64,000 nucleotides of DNA from Sphingobacterium oryzagri (GTDB taxonomy: Bacteria; Bacteroidota; Bacteroidia; Sphingobacteriales; Sphingobacteriaceae), in contig NZ_CP117880.1 in NCBI RefSeq assembly GCF_028736175.1, forward strand, positions 1,550,001-1,614,000. The letters run 5' to 3'. The translations under genes were made by a program, and so were the position numbers. Below the pieces are notes generated by a model, which worked only from the letters and a program-made list of their open reading frames with translations, did no database searches and had not been told where the DNA came from. Of this stretch, positions 8,505 to 17,077 are shown piece after piece (position 1 is the first letter of the stretch; each line of letters begins with the position of its first letter).

Positions 8505-9302
8505 CTATTTGCCGTAAATTTCGTTTAATTCCGCAGCTAAGCGTATACCACCTTTTAGCAGGCATTCTTCCATACGATACTTAAATTGGTAGATATACTC
8601 GTAGCGTAAATTTGCATTTTTAGCCACGTTGTCATAAATAACGTTTGCAAGTTGGTGCGACTCGTAGAGCCATTGTTCAAAACTACTCGTTGTAAACTGG
8701 CGGTAATGTGCGGCATCGTAAATATCCAGTACGCGCGCGTATTCGGTGTAACTGTATTTTTCGTTGTCCACCAAATCAGAATCCCATACGCGGTGAATAT
8801 TAGCCTTTTTACCAAAAAACTCTACTTCAATTTTATTTCCGCCTAAATCTTCTGCGCGGCTCACATGCATCGGTTGATGTGCGTCTGCCAACAGATGGAT
8901 AATAAAATAAAGGTTGTGTTGTTGTGTTTTTAGATCACCTGTTTTTGCTTTTGCATCTTGTTTTATGCGTTGGTAAGCTTTATAAAGGTTATTTTCCGGC
9001 GATGCTGCAAGTGCAGCGGTAAACGCATCGAAGCTTAAATTGGCTTCGGTATTGACGAAGTGTGAAGAACCCGTCTCGTTTAATGCGGGGTCTGGATCAG
9101 ACTTGATAAAATCTGCCCAGTTTGACCAATAAGCGAGTTTTTGCTGGCCGATAAGTTTTTCGATATTCTTTTTCGCCTTTTTGTTTAGATGGCTCTCGGC
9201 GATTTCGGCGATGACACGGTGTCCTGTCATGCCCCATGCACTTGCCCAGTTATGCTGTAAGAAAAGTATACAAACCAAGGCAAGTTTTAAAAAGTTCTTC
9301 AT
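8505..9302 (-). CDS. S1/P1 nuclease family protein
   Basis: A 265-residue secreted protein. Cleavage after A-S-A at residue 22 would expose Trp23 as the mature N-terminus, as in nuclease P1, where that Trp ligates zinc. The remaining zinc ligands are visible: H28 in W-G-M-T-G-H-R, D in N-W-A-D-F, H in G-S-S-H-F-V-N, H-L-L-A-D-A-H-Q-P-M-H (about residues 134-144), and W-D-S-D-L-V-D. It would cleave single-stranded nucleic acids and 3'-nucleotides in the periplasm or outside the cell, probably for phosphate or nucleoside scavenging. An alkaline phosphatase lies 5 kb away. It is a single gene with a terminator at its end. Confidence 0.95.
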   Translation of the reverse strand: MKNFLKLALVCILFLQHNWASAWGMTGHRVIAEIAESHLNKKAKKNIEKLIGQQKLAYWSNWADFIKSDPDPALNETGSSHFVNTEANLSFDAFTAALAASPENNLYKAYQRIKQDAKAKTGDLKTQQHNLYFIIHLLADAHQPMHVSRAEDLGGNKIEVEFFGKKANIHRVWDSDLVDNEKYSYTEYARVLDIYDAAHYRQFTTSSFEQWLYESHQLANVIYDNVAKNANLRYEYIYQFKYRMEECLLKGGIRLAAELNEIYGK

Positions 9303-9365
9303 GCGCTTTAATTTTAAAACTATGCGACAAAGTTAAGCAACGGAAACGTTATACGACTCTTGTTG

Positions 9366-9830
9366 CTATGTAAAAATTTCAAAACCATATTTTGCGGATG
9401 ACCAGAAGCCATCCAGTGCGATCAATCGTGGTTTAAAGAATGCGATCAATTTGGGCCAATCTTCCTGTTTAAAAATCGATACTTTTTCTTCTAGTAGCAA
9501 CGCCACCCGTGCAGTGACTTTGCCATATTCATCCGTGTGTGTTGCATCCCAAATCCATTCTTCTCCCGGTTCGGTATGCAGCAAATTTTTATAAGCCAGA
9601 AGCTGTTCGTACATCAATGCCCGTATTCCTTCATCGGGATGCGCTAATTCGATAAAGATTTGCGCTTGTTTTCCTTCTGCCTCCATTCTAAAATAAAGGT
9701 GCTTAACACCTGTTTTATAATTTACCCAATTTACTTTGGTTCCTTCTTCTGAAGGCATCAGCGACATAAACTGGCCGAAACTAGTCCAGAATTTTTCTTT
9801 TAGTTTTTTGGCTTCTTCTCTTGAATACAA
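9366..9830 (-). CDS. DUF4268 domain protein
   Basis: A 154-residue cytoplasmic protein starting M-Y-S-R-E-E-A-K-K-L-K-E-K-F-W. The pattern F-W-T-S-F-G-Q-F-M, then K-V-N-W-V-N-Y-K-T-G-V-K-H-L-Y-F-R-M, then I-F-I-E-L-A-H-P-D matches the DUF4268 family. DUF4268 occurs alone in Bacteroidota and elsewhere as a nuclease-like C-terminal domain; standalone versions have no known activity. Length covers one domain only. It is divergent from the lipocalin gene, 70 bases apart. Confidence 0.85.
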   Translation of the reverse strand: MYSREEAKKLKEKFWTSFGQFMSLMPSEEGTKVNWVNYKTGVKHLYFRMEAEGKQAQIFIELAHPDEGIRALMYEQLLAYKNLLHTEPGEEWIWDATHTDEYGKVTARVALLLEEKVSIFKQEDWPKLIAFFKPRLIALDGFWSSAKYGFEIFT

Positions 9831-9900
9831 TGTGTTTTGTTTTTTTCAAAACTATCAATTTCCAGACAAACTTTTGCACGATTTTTACTGTTTACTGTGT

Positions 9901-10437
9901 ATGATGGATCGTAAAAAATCGTTGTTGTTGCTGACGGCCGTTGCTGCCGGAACAACCTTATACAATCTGCTGAGGCCTGTAAAATCAACCGTTCCAGTTG
10001 TGCAGGGCTTCCAAAAAGATCGTTACCTCGGTGAATGGTATGAAATTGCGCGACTGGACTTTTTCTGGGAAAAAAACCTGAAAAATGTGCAAGCATCCTA
10101 CAGCCTGCTTGATGATGGAAATATTCGGGTGCAAAACCAAGGCTACAATATGGTAAAAGAAAAACATAAACAGCAAACGGGCAAAGCACGCTTCGTACGC
10201 AATGAAGATGAGGGCGCATTAGAGGTTTCCTTTTTCGGGCCGTTTTATGCGGGTTACAATGTGGTTATGCTAGATGAAGCATATCAATATGCTTTGGTTT
10301 TTGGACAGAATCTGGATTATATGTGGTTGCTTTCGCGTGAAAAAACAATGCCCGAGGACGTTAAAGCTAATTATCTTGCGTATGCACAAGAATGTGGATA
10401 TGCCATTGATAAATTGGTCTGGACGATACAAGATTAG
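9901..10437 (+). CDS. Bacterial lipocalin (Blc-like)
   Basis: A 178-residue protein. The N-terminal hydrophobic segment has no lipobox Cys, so it may be membrane-anchored or exported rather than lipidated. The lipocalin G-x-W motif is in Y-L-G-E-W-Y-E-I-A-R-L-D at about residues 41-52. Later strands include V-S-F-F-G-P-F-Y-A-G-Y-N-V and Y-A-L-V-F-G-Q-N-L-D-Y-M-W-L-L-S-R, the typical Blc C-terminal block. It probably binds fatty acids or lysophospholipids during envelope stress. Two adjacent ATGs leave a one-residue ambiguity. The gene's 3' end touches the repeat array directly, with no separate terminator seen. Confidence 0.92.
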   Translation: MMDRKKSLLLLTAVAAGTTLYNLLRPVKSTVPVVQGFQKDRYLGEWYEIARLDFFWEKNLKNVQASYSLLDDGNIRVQNQGYNMVKEKHKQQTGKARFVRNEDEGALEVSFFGPFYAGYNVVMLDEAYQYALVFGQNLDYMWLLSREKTMPEDVKANYLAYAQECGYAIDKLVWTIQD

Positions 10438-11044
10438 GTGTTTTTTTGTCCCTCGCCGGGACGGTGCAATACTTTTTGTCTGGACACAAAAAGAGTATTC
10501 AAAAAAGTCCTTGTTTCATCGAGGCGATTTGTCGCACGAATCCGTCGCGCACATGACGCGTCAATTGCTTGTTTTCCATCGCTTGATGAAACGTTGATGA
10601 TGTCGTTCGCGAAGCGTTTATTAACGTAAACGTTCACTATGTAGCAAAGTGCAGGAAAATACTTCTGGCGCTGCATTGACCTCAGCGAGGTCATATATTT
10701 ATAGCAAATGGTCGTTATCTTGCTTTTCGACTCCGTAGGAGTCGTATGTCGCTGTTGTCCCTTTCCGGGACAGGGACTTCCTTTTGAAGGCCAAAAGGAA
10801 GCAAAAGCCTTTTGTTTCATCGAGGCGATCTGTCGCACTTGTCTTGGCACACAAGCCAATTGACGCGCAGGCCAGAATGACAGGTCAAAATTTTTTTGGA
10901 TAATTTTGACCTATAATCCTCATGCCTTCCCCCTACACAACCGGCGTCAATTGCTCGTTTCCCATCGCTTGATGAAACGTTGAGGACGTTGCTCGTGGAG
11001 CGTTTATTGATGCTAGCATTCACAACTTCGCAAATCGATAAATT

Positions 11045-11300
11045 AAAATGTCTCATGTAGTGGTGGGAAAAAAGCTTATGCGATGGCTTTTTGTGGGAAG
11101 GATAAAGCCTAGGAATCATATCGAAATCCCCTGTAAGGATTTCGATGTTATTCCAGCTTTATGAGCATATTGCTTTTTGCGTGAAGGCTTGTGCGACAAA
11201 CCACCTTCAGGAGACAAGAGAACCTTGCTTCCTTGGGTTCTTCCAAGGAAGGCCTTGCCGCGGCGAGCGGCGGAAAGGTTTGTGGGGAGGGAAAGAGATC
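11045..11300 (+). repeat. Module c, copy 1 of array 1
   Basis: About 250 bases beginning AATGTCTCATGTAGTGG. It contains the hairpin GAAATCC-CCTGTAA-GGATTTC, the palindrome CTTCCTTGGGTTCTTCCAAGGAAG split by its loop, and a GC-rich stretch around CGCGGCGAGCGGCGG. It is nearly identical to copies 2 and 3. Confidence 0.92.
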
Positions 11301-11992
11301 CTTTCTACATGCTTTTCTGTTCCTCGCCGGGACGGGGCAATACTTTTTGTCTGGACACAAAAAGTATTCAAAAAAGTCCTTGTTTCATCGAGGCGATTTG
11401 TCGCACGAATCCGTAGCACACAAGCCAATTGCCGCGCAGGCTAGAAATTGTTATAAAAAATTTACAAGAATTTTTAATAACAATTTCTCATGCCTTCCCT
11501 GCGCACAACCTGCGTCAATTGCTTGTTTTCCATCGCTTGATGAAAGGTTGATGATGTTGCTCGTGGAGCATTTATTGATGCTAGCATTCACAACTTCACA
11601 TAGCGATATTAAAAAAATTGACCTCAGCGAGGTCATATATTTATGGTAAAAGCTCGTGATTTTGTTTTCGACTCCAGCGAAGTCGTATATCGCTTTTGTC
11701 CCTCGCCGGGACGGGGCAATACTTTTTGTCTGGACACAAAAAGTATTCAAAAAAGTCCTTGTTTCATCGAGGCGATCTGTCGCACGAATCCTTCGCACAC
11801 AAGCCAATTGCCGCCCAGGCTAGAAATTGTTATAAAAAATTTTACAAGAATTTTTTATAACAATTTCTCATGCCTTCCCATCCCACCAACGGCGTCAATT
11901 GCTTGTTTTCCATCGCTTGATGAAACGTTGATGATGTTATTTGCAAGCGTTAATTAACGTTTTGCGTTCACAACGTCGCAAAGCGATGTATT

Positions 11993-12240
11993 AAAATGTC
12001 TCATGTAGTGGTGGGAAAAAAGCTTATGCGAAGGCTTTTTGTGGGAAGGATAAAGCCTAGGAATCATATCGAAATCCCCTGTAAGGATTTCGATGTTATT
12101 CCAGCTTTGTGAGCATATTGCTTTTTGCGTGATGGCTTTGTGCGACAAACCACCTTCAGGAGACAGGAGAACCTTGCTTCCTTGGGTTCTTCCACGGAAG
12201 GCCTTGCCGCGGCGAGCGGCGGAAAGGTTTGTGTGGAGGG
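11993..12240 (+). repeat. Module c, copy 2 of array 1
   Basis: Same layout as copy 1. The loop of the second palindrome carries a change (TTCCACGGAAG instead of TTCCAAGGAAG) that breaks one pair. It is followed by an A/T-rich stretch and then module d. Confidence 0.92.
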
Positions 12241-12562
12241 AAAAAAAACTTGCAACATATTTTTTTTGTTCCTCGCCGGGACAGGGCAATACTTTTTGTC
12301 TGGACACAAAAAGTATTTTAAAAAGTTCTTGTTTCATCGAGGCAATTTGTCCCACCAATCCTGCGCGTACAAGCCAATTGCTGCTCAGGCTAGAAATTGT
12401 TATAAAAAATCTTGTCAGCTTTTTTTATAACAATTTCTCATGCCTTCCCTCCACACAACCCGCGTCAACTGCCTGTCTTCCATCGCTTGATGAAACGTTG
12501 ATGATGTTATTTGCAAAGCGTTAATTCACACTTTACGTTCACAACTTCGCAAAGCGATGTAT

Positions 12563-12812
12563 TAAAATGTCTCATGTAGTGGTGGGAAAAAAGCTTATGC
12601 GATGGCTTTTTGTGGGAAGGATAAAGCCTAGGAACCATATCGAAATCCCCTGTAAGGATTTCGATGTTATTCCAGCTTTATGAGCATATTGCTTTTTGTG
12701 TTATGGCTTGTGCGACAAACCACCTTCATGAGACAGGAGAACCTTGCTTCCTTGGGTTCTTCTAAGGAAGGCCTTGCCGCGGCGAGCGGCGGAAAGGTTT
12801 GTGGGGAGGGAA
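12563..12812 (+). repeat. Module c, copy 3 of array 1
   Basis: Same layout as copy 1 with scattered single-base differences (for example TTCTAAGGAAG in the second palindrome). It is followed directly by module d at 12841. Confidence 0.92.
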
Positions 12813-13226
12813 AGAGATCCTTTCTACATGCTTTTTTGTTCCTCGCCGGGACGGGGCAATACTTTTTGTCTGGACACAAAAAGTATTCAAAAAGGCCTTG
12901 TTTCATCGAGGCGATTTGTCGCACGAATCCTCGCACACAAGCCAATTGCCGAGCAGACTAGAAATTGTTATAAAAAAATCTTGTCAGCTTTTTATAACAA
13001 TTTCTTATGCCTTCCCCTTACACAACCGGCGTCAATTGCTCGTTTCCCATCGCTTGATGAAACGTTGATGATGTTATTTGCAAGCGTTAATTAACGTTTT
13101 GCGTTCACAACGTCGCAAAGCGATATTAAAAAAATTGACCTCAGGGAGGTCATATATTTATAGAAAAAGCTCGTGATTTTGTTTTCGACTCCAGCGGAGT
13201 CGTATGTCGCTCAGCGAGGTCATATA

Positions 13227-13259
13227 AAAAAAGCTTGGTTCGAAAACCAAGCTTTTTTT
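13227..13259 (-). terminator. Rho-independent terminator of tRNA-Ala
   Basis: The stem AAGCTTGGTT / AACCAAGCTT with loop CGAA lies one base downstream of the tRNA 3' end. It has an A-run on the plus strand side that reads as a T-run in the tRNA direction. It also forms the boundary of repeat array 1. Confidence 0.88.
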
Positions 13260-13260
13260 G

Positions 13261-13334
13261 TGGAGAATATCGGAGTCGAACCGATGACCTTTTGGCTGCC
13301 AGCCAAACGCTCTAGCCAGCTGAGCTAATCCCCC
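13261..13334 (-). tRNA. tRNA-Ala (anticodon GGC)
   Basis: A 74-nt cloverleaf read on the minus strand. The acceptor stem GGGGGAT pairs with ATTCTCC (two G-T pairs), the D stem is GCTC/GAGC, the anticodon stem is TTTGG/CCAAA with loop CTGGCAG (anticodon GGC, alanine), and the T stem is ATCGG/CCGAT with loop TTCGACT. The discriminator is A and CCA is not encoded. It is followed immediately by its own terminator. Confidence 0.95.
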
Positions 13335-13345
13335 GTTTTTTTTGA

Positions 13346-13651
13346 TCAGCCAAATATAGGACTTAAAATTGAATAATCAATTGTGCTGTCAGAAATAATT
13401 AAATCTGTTAGTTGTTGCAAGTCTTGAGCGTCGATCTGGTTACCTATTCCGGAATTAAAAGCCGTCAATAAAATCGTTGCCGTTTCTGAGCGTTCTTCCA
13501 CTGTAATGAGCGCGGAGCCAGCATAAAAGTTAACGAGCGCGGTCGCAAAAGAGACGAAATTTTCCAGGGTAAAACCCTGTTGTTGCTGCACGGCGAAGCG
13601 CATATATTTTTCGAAATCGCCAATGACCATTTTTTTCTGCTGTGCTGTCAT
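13346..13651 (-). CDS. Hypothetical protein
   Basis: A 101-residue protein, mostly helical, with no signal peptide, no cysteine and a glutamine run (V-Q-Q-Q-Q-G-F-T-L-E-N-F) near residues 21-32. I do not recognise the family. The spacing of hydrophobic residues (F-V-S-F-A-T-A-L-V-N-F-Y-A-G, then A-T-I-L-L-T-A-F-N-S-G-I-G) suggests a small helical bundle. It lies 11 bases upstream of the tRNA-Ala gene on the same strand and downstream of the DUF937 gene. Codon use looks normal, and the ORF is not part of the repeat array. Confidence 0.6.
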   Translation of the reverse strand: MTAQQKKMVIGDFEKYMRFAVQQQQGFTLENFVSFATALVNFYAGSALITVEERSETATILLTAFNSGIGNQIDAQDLQQLTDLIISDSTIDYSILSPIFG

Positions 13652-13719
13652 GCTGCAAAAATAGCTCTTCGCGTTAACAAAACGAACAGACTAATCGCTA
13701 TCTTTCGTTCTTTTTTCAA

Positions 13720-14499
13720 CTATCGCAATTCTGTAAGCGGTTCGTTGTGTGTTTCGGTAGATTCCCCATAGCAGCCTTTTCCAAATAATACCCAAAGGGC
13801 AACTAAGATAACCAAACTTAAAAACCACCAGATTTTATTTCCCTGTTTTTGTTTTTTGACCGTTTCGGTTGTGTGCAGCGCTGGCTCTTCCGCAGGTTGC
13901 GCTGGTGACGTATGCGTTGGATCAATGATTGCATCGGCCATCGTTACAGGCGGTACAGCCGCGTGCATGGACGCATCTTGCTTGGTGTCTACTGTCAGCG
14001 TATGCAGTGCTGTTGGTACACTCGCTAAAAATTCCGCTTTTCGGCTTTTTAGTAAATCGAAAACCTGTCTTGTTTCCCACTGCTGTCCGCCAGATGTGAG
14101 CACCGAAAATACGGCTGGCAAACTGGCGGATAATAGCGCTTCGGTCACGGTGGGCGTTAAGCCGAGATAACGGTTCAACGTTTCGCTAATTGTATTTTGG
14201 TTATCGCCGAATATTTCTTTAAGTAAATCTGGTTTTGAAACAGCTGCTCGTTCAGCGCTTTCAAAAGGCAACGTATCTGTTTCTGGCAGATAGAAGTTGC
14301 CAAATGTTTGTCTCGCCGATTCGAGTATGCCACCTAGTTCACGTTCACTTTTCTCTTCCAAGGCAAGCAAAATAATTGGAATCATCGCGTCAAGCCCTTG
14401 CCTTACGTTTTCCGTGGTTTCTCCGGTACTGTTTGCCAGTGCGGTTAGGGTGTCTTCTTGAAAGATGCTCTTTACGGCGTCAACTATTGAGTTTTCCAT
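13720..14499 (-). CDS. DUF937 domain membrane protein
   Basis: A 259-residue protein. The N-terminal half fits DUF937: T-G-E-T-T-E-N-V-R-Q-G-L-D-A-M-I-P-I-I-L-L-A-L near residues 25-47, and a second similar helical block S-E-T-L-N-R-Y-L-G-L-T-P-T-V-T-E-A-L-L near residues 103-121. A Pro/Thr/Ala-rich linker follows (about 170-220), then one transmembrane segment (W-W-F-L-S-L-V-I-L-V-A-L-W-V-L-F near residues 228-243) and a short tail. DUF937 proteins have no established function. The single anchor and linker suggest a cytoplasmic domain tethered to the inner membrane. Confidence 0.85.
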   Translation of the reverse strand: MENSIVDAVKSIFQEDTLTALANSTGETTENVRQGLDAMIPIILLALEEKSERELGGILESARQTFGNFYLPETDTLPFESAERAAVSKPDLLKEIFGDNQNTISETLNRYLGLTPTVTEALLSASLPAVFSVLTSGGQQWETRQVFDLLKSRKAEFLASVPTALHTLTVDTKQDASMHAAVPPVTMADAIIDPTHTSPAQPAEEPALHTTETVKKQKQGNKIWWFLSLVILVALWVLFGKGCYGESTETHNEPLTELR

Positions 14500-14627
14500 A
14501 ATAATTTCTCCTTATCGTATGCTAGCAAAGAACAATTAGTAGCCTATTTTTGTTTTGTGTTTTAATCGCCCGGCTTAACACGTAGTTTACATAAAGATTC
14601 TATCTTTACGCACACAAAATATTTGAA

Positions 14628-16043
14628 ATGAAGAAGACTGTATTAATTTTTTCGCTATTGGTGGCCCTCGCACATGGCGTATTTGCACAACAAAAACCGA
14701 AATACATATTTTTTATGATCGGGGATGGTATGGGGTTAAACCAGATCAATCTTACGGAAGTGTTCCTCGCAGCGCAGGAAGATCGTAATACCGTATTTCC
14801 TTTGATATTCTCGACTTTTCCACATGCGACTTTCGCGACATCCTATTCCTTGTCTCACGGCGTAACCGATTCGGCCGCTGGTGGTACGGCATTAGCCGTT
14901 GGCAAGAAAACTAAAAATGGCGTTTTAGCGATGGATAGCACCGGAACAATATCTTACAAAAGTATTGCTTACGGCGCGAAAGAAGCAGGTATGAAGGTCG
15001 GTATCACGACATCTGTGAGCATTGATCACGCTACTCCGGCATCGTTTTACGCTAAACAGCCTAACAGAGGAAGATACTACGAAATCGGGCTGGATTTGAT
15101 CGCTTCCAATTTTGATTTCTTTGCAGGATCAGGCTTTCTTAGTCCGGATAAAAATTCTGAAAAGAAAAGCGCACCATCGTTATTTCCAAAGTTTAAAGAA
15201 GCGGGCTATAAGCTGGCTTATGGTTTAACTGAATACCAGGCGCTAAAAGATAAATCAGAAAAGATTATCCTGATGAATGTTAAAGGATCGGATAACGAGG
15301 CGTTGAAATATGCTATTGATCAGCAGCCAGAAGATCTGACCTTAGAGCAAATAACAGAGTCGGCCATTGAATCGCTTTCGAAAGATAACGATAAGGGTTT
15401 TTTCTTAATGGTAGAGGGTGGTAAAATTGATTGGGCAGCGCATGCTAATGATGCGACTACTACTATTCGCGAAATGCTAGATTTCAATAAAGCTGTCAAA
15501 CGGGCATATGAATTTTATAAGCAACATCCGGATGAAACATTGATTATCGTTACCGCTGATCACGAAACGGGAGGCATTGCGATTGGCAATGGCGGAAGTA
15601 GACTGCAAACAAAACTTTTGGCGAACCAACGCGTGTCGCAGGGCGAGTTATCCAAGCGCATTGCCGATTTACGCCAAAGCAAAAAAGAGGTGAGCTGGTC
15701 GGAAGTAAAAGGATTATTAGACGAAAACACGGGCTTATTTAGCAAGATTCAGGTAAGCCAAGCGGAGGAAGATGAGTTGATGGCTATTTACCAGAAAAGT
15801 TTTGTTGCACATGAAGAAGAAACGGCCAAGAGCTTGTATGCAACGGACGATAAGTTGGCAAGCGAGGCGATAAAGCTTTTGAATAAAGCGGGATCCATCA
15901 GTTGGGCTTCTGGCAACCATTCGGCGGCCTACATTCCGATTTTTGCTGTCGGAGTTGGTGCAGAACAGTTTTCACACAAAATGGAGAATACGGATATTCC
16001 TAAAAAATTGTCGACTATTACCGGGTTGCAAATCGAAAAATAA
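14628..16043 (+). CDS. phoA: Alkaline phosphatase (PhoA family)
   Basis: A 471-residue secreted enzyme. The signal peptide ends near V-F-A-Q. Metal site residues start with M-I-G-D-G-M-G (about residues 31-37). The catalytic Ser is in V-T-D-S-A-A-G-G-T-A (about residues 79-88). Zinc ligands follow in V-E-G-G-K-I-D-W-A-A-H-A-N-D and V-T-A-D-H-E-T-G-G. A late conserved His is in S-G-N-H-S-A-A-Y-I-P. It hydrolyses phosphomonoesters in the periplasm. No Pho box was identified by eye; a TATCTTTA box at 14601-14608 is one base off the -7 consensus. Confidence 0.95.
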   Translation: MKKTVLIFSLLVALAHGVFAQQKPKYIFFMIGDGMGLNQINLTEVFLAAQEDRNTVFPLIFSTFPHATFATSYSLSHGVTDSAAGGTALAVGKKTKNGVLAMDSTGTISYKSIAYGAKEAGMKVGITTSVSIDHATPASFYAKQPNRGRYYEIGLDLIASNFDFFAGSGFLSPDKNSEKKSAPSLFPKFKEAGYKLAYGLTEYQALKDKSEKIILMNVKGSDNEALKYAIDQQPEDLTLEQITESAIESLSKDNDKGFFLMVEGGKIDWAAHANDATTTIREMLDFNKAVKRAYEFYKQHPDETLIIVTADHETGGIAIGNGGSRLQTKLLANQRVSQGELSKRIADLRQSKKEVSWSEVKGLLDENTGLFSKIQVSQAEEDELMAIYQKSFVAHEEETAKSLYATDDKLASEAIKLLNKAGSISWASGNHSAAYIPIFAVGVGAEQFSHKMENTDIPKKLSTITGLQIEK

Positions 16044-16062
16044 GCCAACCCGTTGACTATTC

Positions 16063-16108
16063 TACATTCCGCTTGCCAGGCACAATGGCAAGCGGAATGT
16101 TTTTTTAA
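16063..16108. terminator. Rho-independent terminator of alkaline phosphatase
   Basis: The 13-base perfect stem ATTCCGCTTGCCA / TGGCAAGCGGAAT is followed by seven T. It overlaps the last codon of the convergent ssb gene by a few bases. Confidence 0.9.
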
Positions 16109-16494
16109 GGAAGGTCGTCCATCTCTTCAGGATGCGTTGTATTGGCAAGATCGCTGCCCTGATTGCTCGTCAGCGTCATAAACTGGTTTACGCGAATATC
16201 CATTACTTCCCGTTTTACGTTATGTATATCCGTATATTCCCGATACGTAATTGCTCCCTGAATAAGAAGCCGCGTTCCCTTTTTATTGCTCTTTTCCAGC
16301 TTTTCTGCAAGTTTTCCCCAGAAAACGACGTTATGCCAATAGGTCGTTTCGACCCATTCGCTCTGGCCATTTTTAGTATACTCATTGGTTGCAAGGCGAC
16401 CATTCGCCACTTTCGTACCTTGATTGGTCGTTTTGATCTCGACATCGGCTCCTAAACGGCCGATCAATTGCACCGAATTTACCAACATATTCAT
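16105..16494 (-). CDS. ssb: Single-stranded DNA-binding protein (short form)
   Basis: A 129-residue protein with one OB fold: N-S-V-Q-L-I-G-R-L-G-A-D-V-E-I-K near residues 6-21, then W-H-N-V-V-F-W-G-K-L-A-E-K near residues 53-65, and Y-R-E-Y-T-D. It ends in an acidic tip, E-E-M-D-D-L-P, related to the D-D-D-I-P-F tip that recruits repair proteins but lacking the final Phe. It is shorter than most housekeeping SSBs (about 140-180 residues). The short linker suggests a second SSB used in recombination or DNA uptake rather than the replicative one; that is inference. Confidence 0.9.
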   Translation of the reverse strand: MNMLVNSVQLIGRLGADVEIKTTNQGTKVANGRLATNEYTKNGQSEWVETTYWHNVVFWGKLAEKLEKSNKKGTRLLIQGAITYREYTDIHNVKREVMDIRVNQFMTLTSNQGSDLANTTHPEEMDDLP

Positions 16495-16624
16495 GGTTTT
16501 TAAATTTTAGTTGTGTATATTTAATTAATGTTTTAAATTTATGTTGTTCAAATACTCATTTAACGATGTAAAGATGCTCTTTTAATAATAAGTTAGTCGT
16601 TAATTACCCAATTATACATGTTTG

Positions 16625-16644
16625 TAACCGTTTGTAAACGGTTA
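16625..16644. promoter_or_regulatory. Perfect 20-base dyad upstream of zinc-ribbon ORF
   Basis: TAACCGTTT-GT-AAACGGTTA is a perfect inverted repeat located 26 bases before the ATG at 16671 and about 130 bases upstream of ssb on the other side. Length and symmetry suit an operator for a dimeric regulator. It lacks a T-run, so it is not a terminator. Confidence 0.45.
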
Positions 16645-16670
16645 TGAGCATCAGCAAAGCAATAAGAATT

Positions 16671-17045
16671 ATGGAAACAAGAACATGTATAGCCTGTAAT
16701 TCCACGATACGCGGGCGTTCGGACAAACGATTTTGCGATGATGGATGTAGAAGCGCGTACAACAACAAATTAAATAGCGTGCCCAATAACTTCGTTCGCG
16801 ACGTAAACATTATTTTGCGCAAAAACAGGCGAATTCTACGGGAGATATTAATGGAAAAGCAAGTAGGAAAAGTGAAACGTGAGCAACTTTTAGCGATGGG
16901 TCTAAGTTTTAAATATTTTACGAATGCGATTGAAGACGCAAAAGGCCAAATTTATTGGTTTGTTTATGAGTATGGATACGTCGCACTGGATGAGGATTTT
17001 TTTCTACTAGTTAAGCAAAATATAGGCGATGATGCAGATATGTAA
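16671..17045 (+). CDS. Small zinc-ribbon protein, unknown function
   Basis: A 124-residue protein beginning M-E-T-R-T-C-I-A-C-N-S-T. The first 30 residues form a treble-clef/zinc-ribbon: C-I-A-C near residue 6 and R-F-C-D-D-G-C-R near residues 23-30, with the R-F-C-x-x-x-C pattern of DUF2116-like knuckles. A basic helical region follows (V-N-I-I-L-R-K-N-R-R-I-L-R-E-I-L), then a small mixed domain ending in acidic residues. The upstream in-frame ATG at 16644 lies inside a dyad, so 16671 is preferred. It could bind nucleic acid; the function is unknown. Confidence 0.72.
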   Translation: METRTCIACNSTIRGRSDKRFCDDGCRSAYNNKLNSVPNNFVRDVNIILRKNRRILREILMEKQVGKVKREQLLAMGLSFKYFTNAIEDAKGQIYWFVYEYGYVALDEDFFLLVKQNIGDDADM

Positions 17046-17077
17046 CTAATATCTGTTGCTTCCATCAATCATTTTTG

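Larger units (their letters stand above)
10438..13218 (+). repeat. Composite palindromic repeat array 1 (about 2.8 kb, non-coding)
   Basis: A tandem mosaic of short palindrome-rich modules. Working names: d contains CCTCGCCGGGACGG plus an imperfect palindrome around ATACTTTTTGT (copies start at 10451, 11322, 11701, 12271 and 12841, with a degenerate copy near 10756). e is a long AT hairpin with arms AGAAATTGTTAT / ATAACAATTTCT (11443, 11822, 12391, 12960; a different stem at 10881). f contains CATCGCTTGATGAAACG. b is a short link ending near CAAAGCGAT. After b comes either g (GACCTC..GAGGTC plus CGACTCC..GGAGTCG; 10677, 11618, 13137) or the 250-base module c. Order is d-e-f-b-(g or c), repeated about six times. 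Both strands hold short ORFs that shift frame between copies, so the array is judged non-coding. It ends at the terminator of tRNA-Ala. Confidence 0.93.

Noticed and set aside
10817..13094. Many 60-150 codon ORFs on both strands inside array 1 (for example 11191-11649 +, 11954-12358 -)
   Set aside because: They arise from the repeated modules, change frame and ends from copy to copy, overlap each other on both strands, and have no start context or family. The constrained features are the DNA palindromes.
10438..13218. CRISPR array
   Set aside because: Units are hundreds of bases long, contain several different palindromes, have no short unique spacers, and no cas genes are present.
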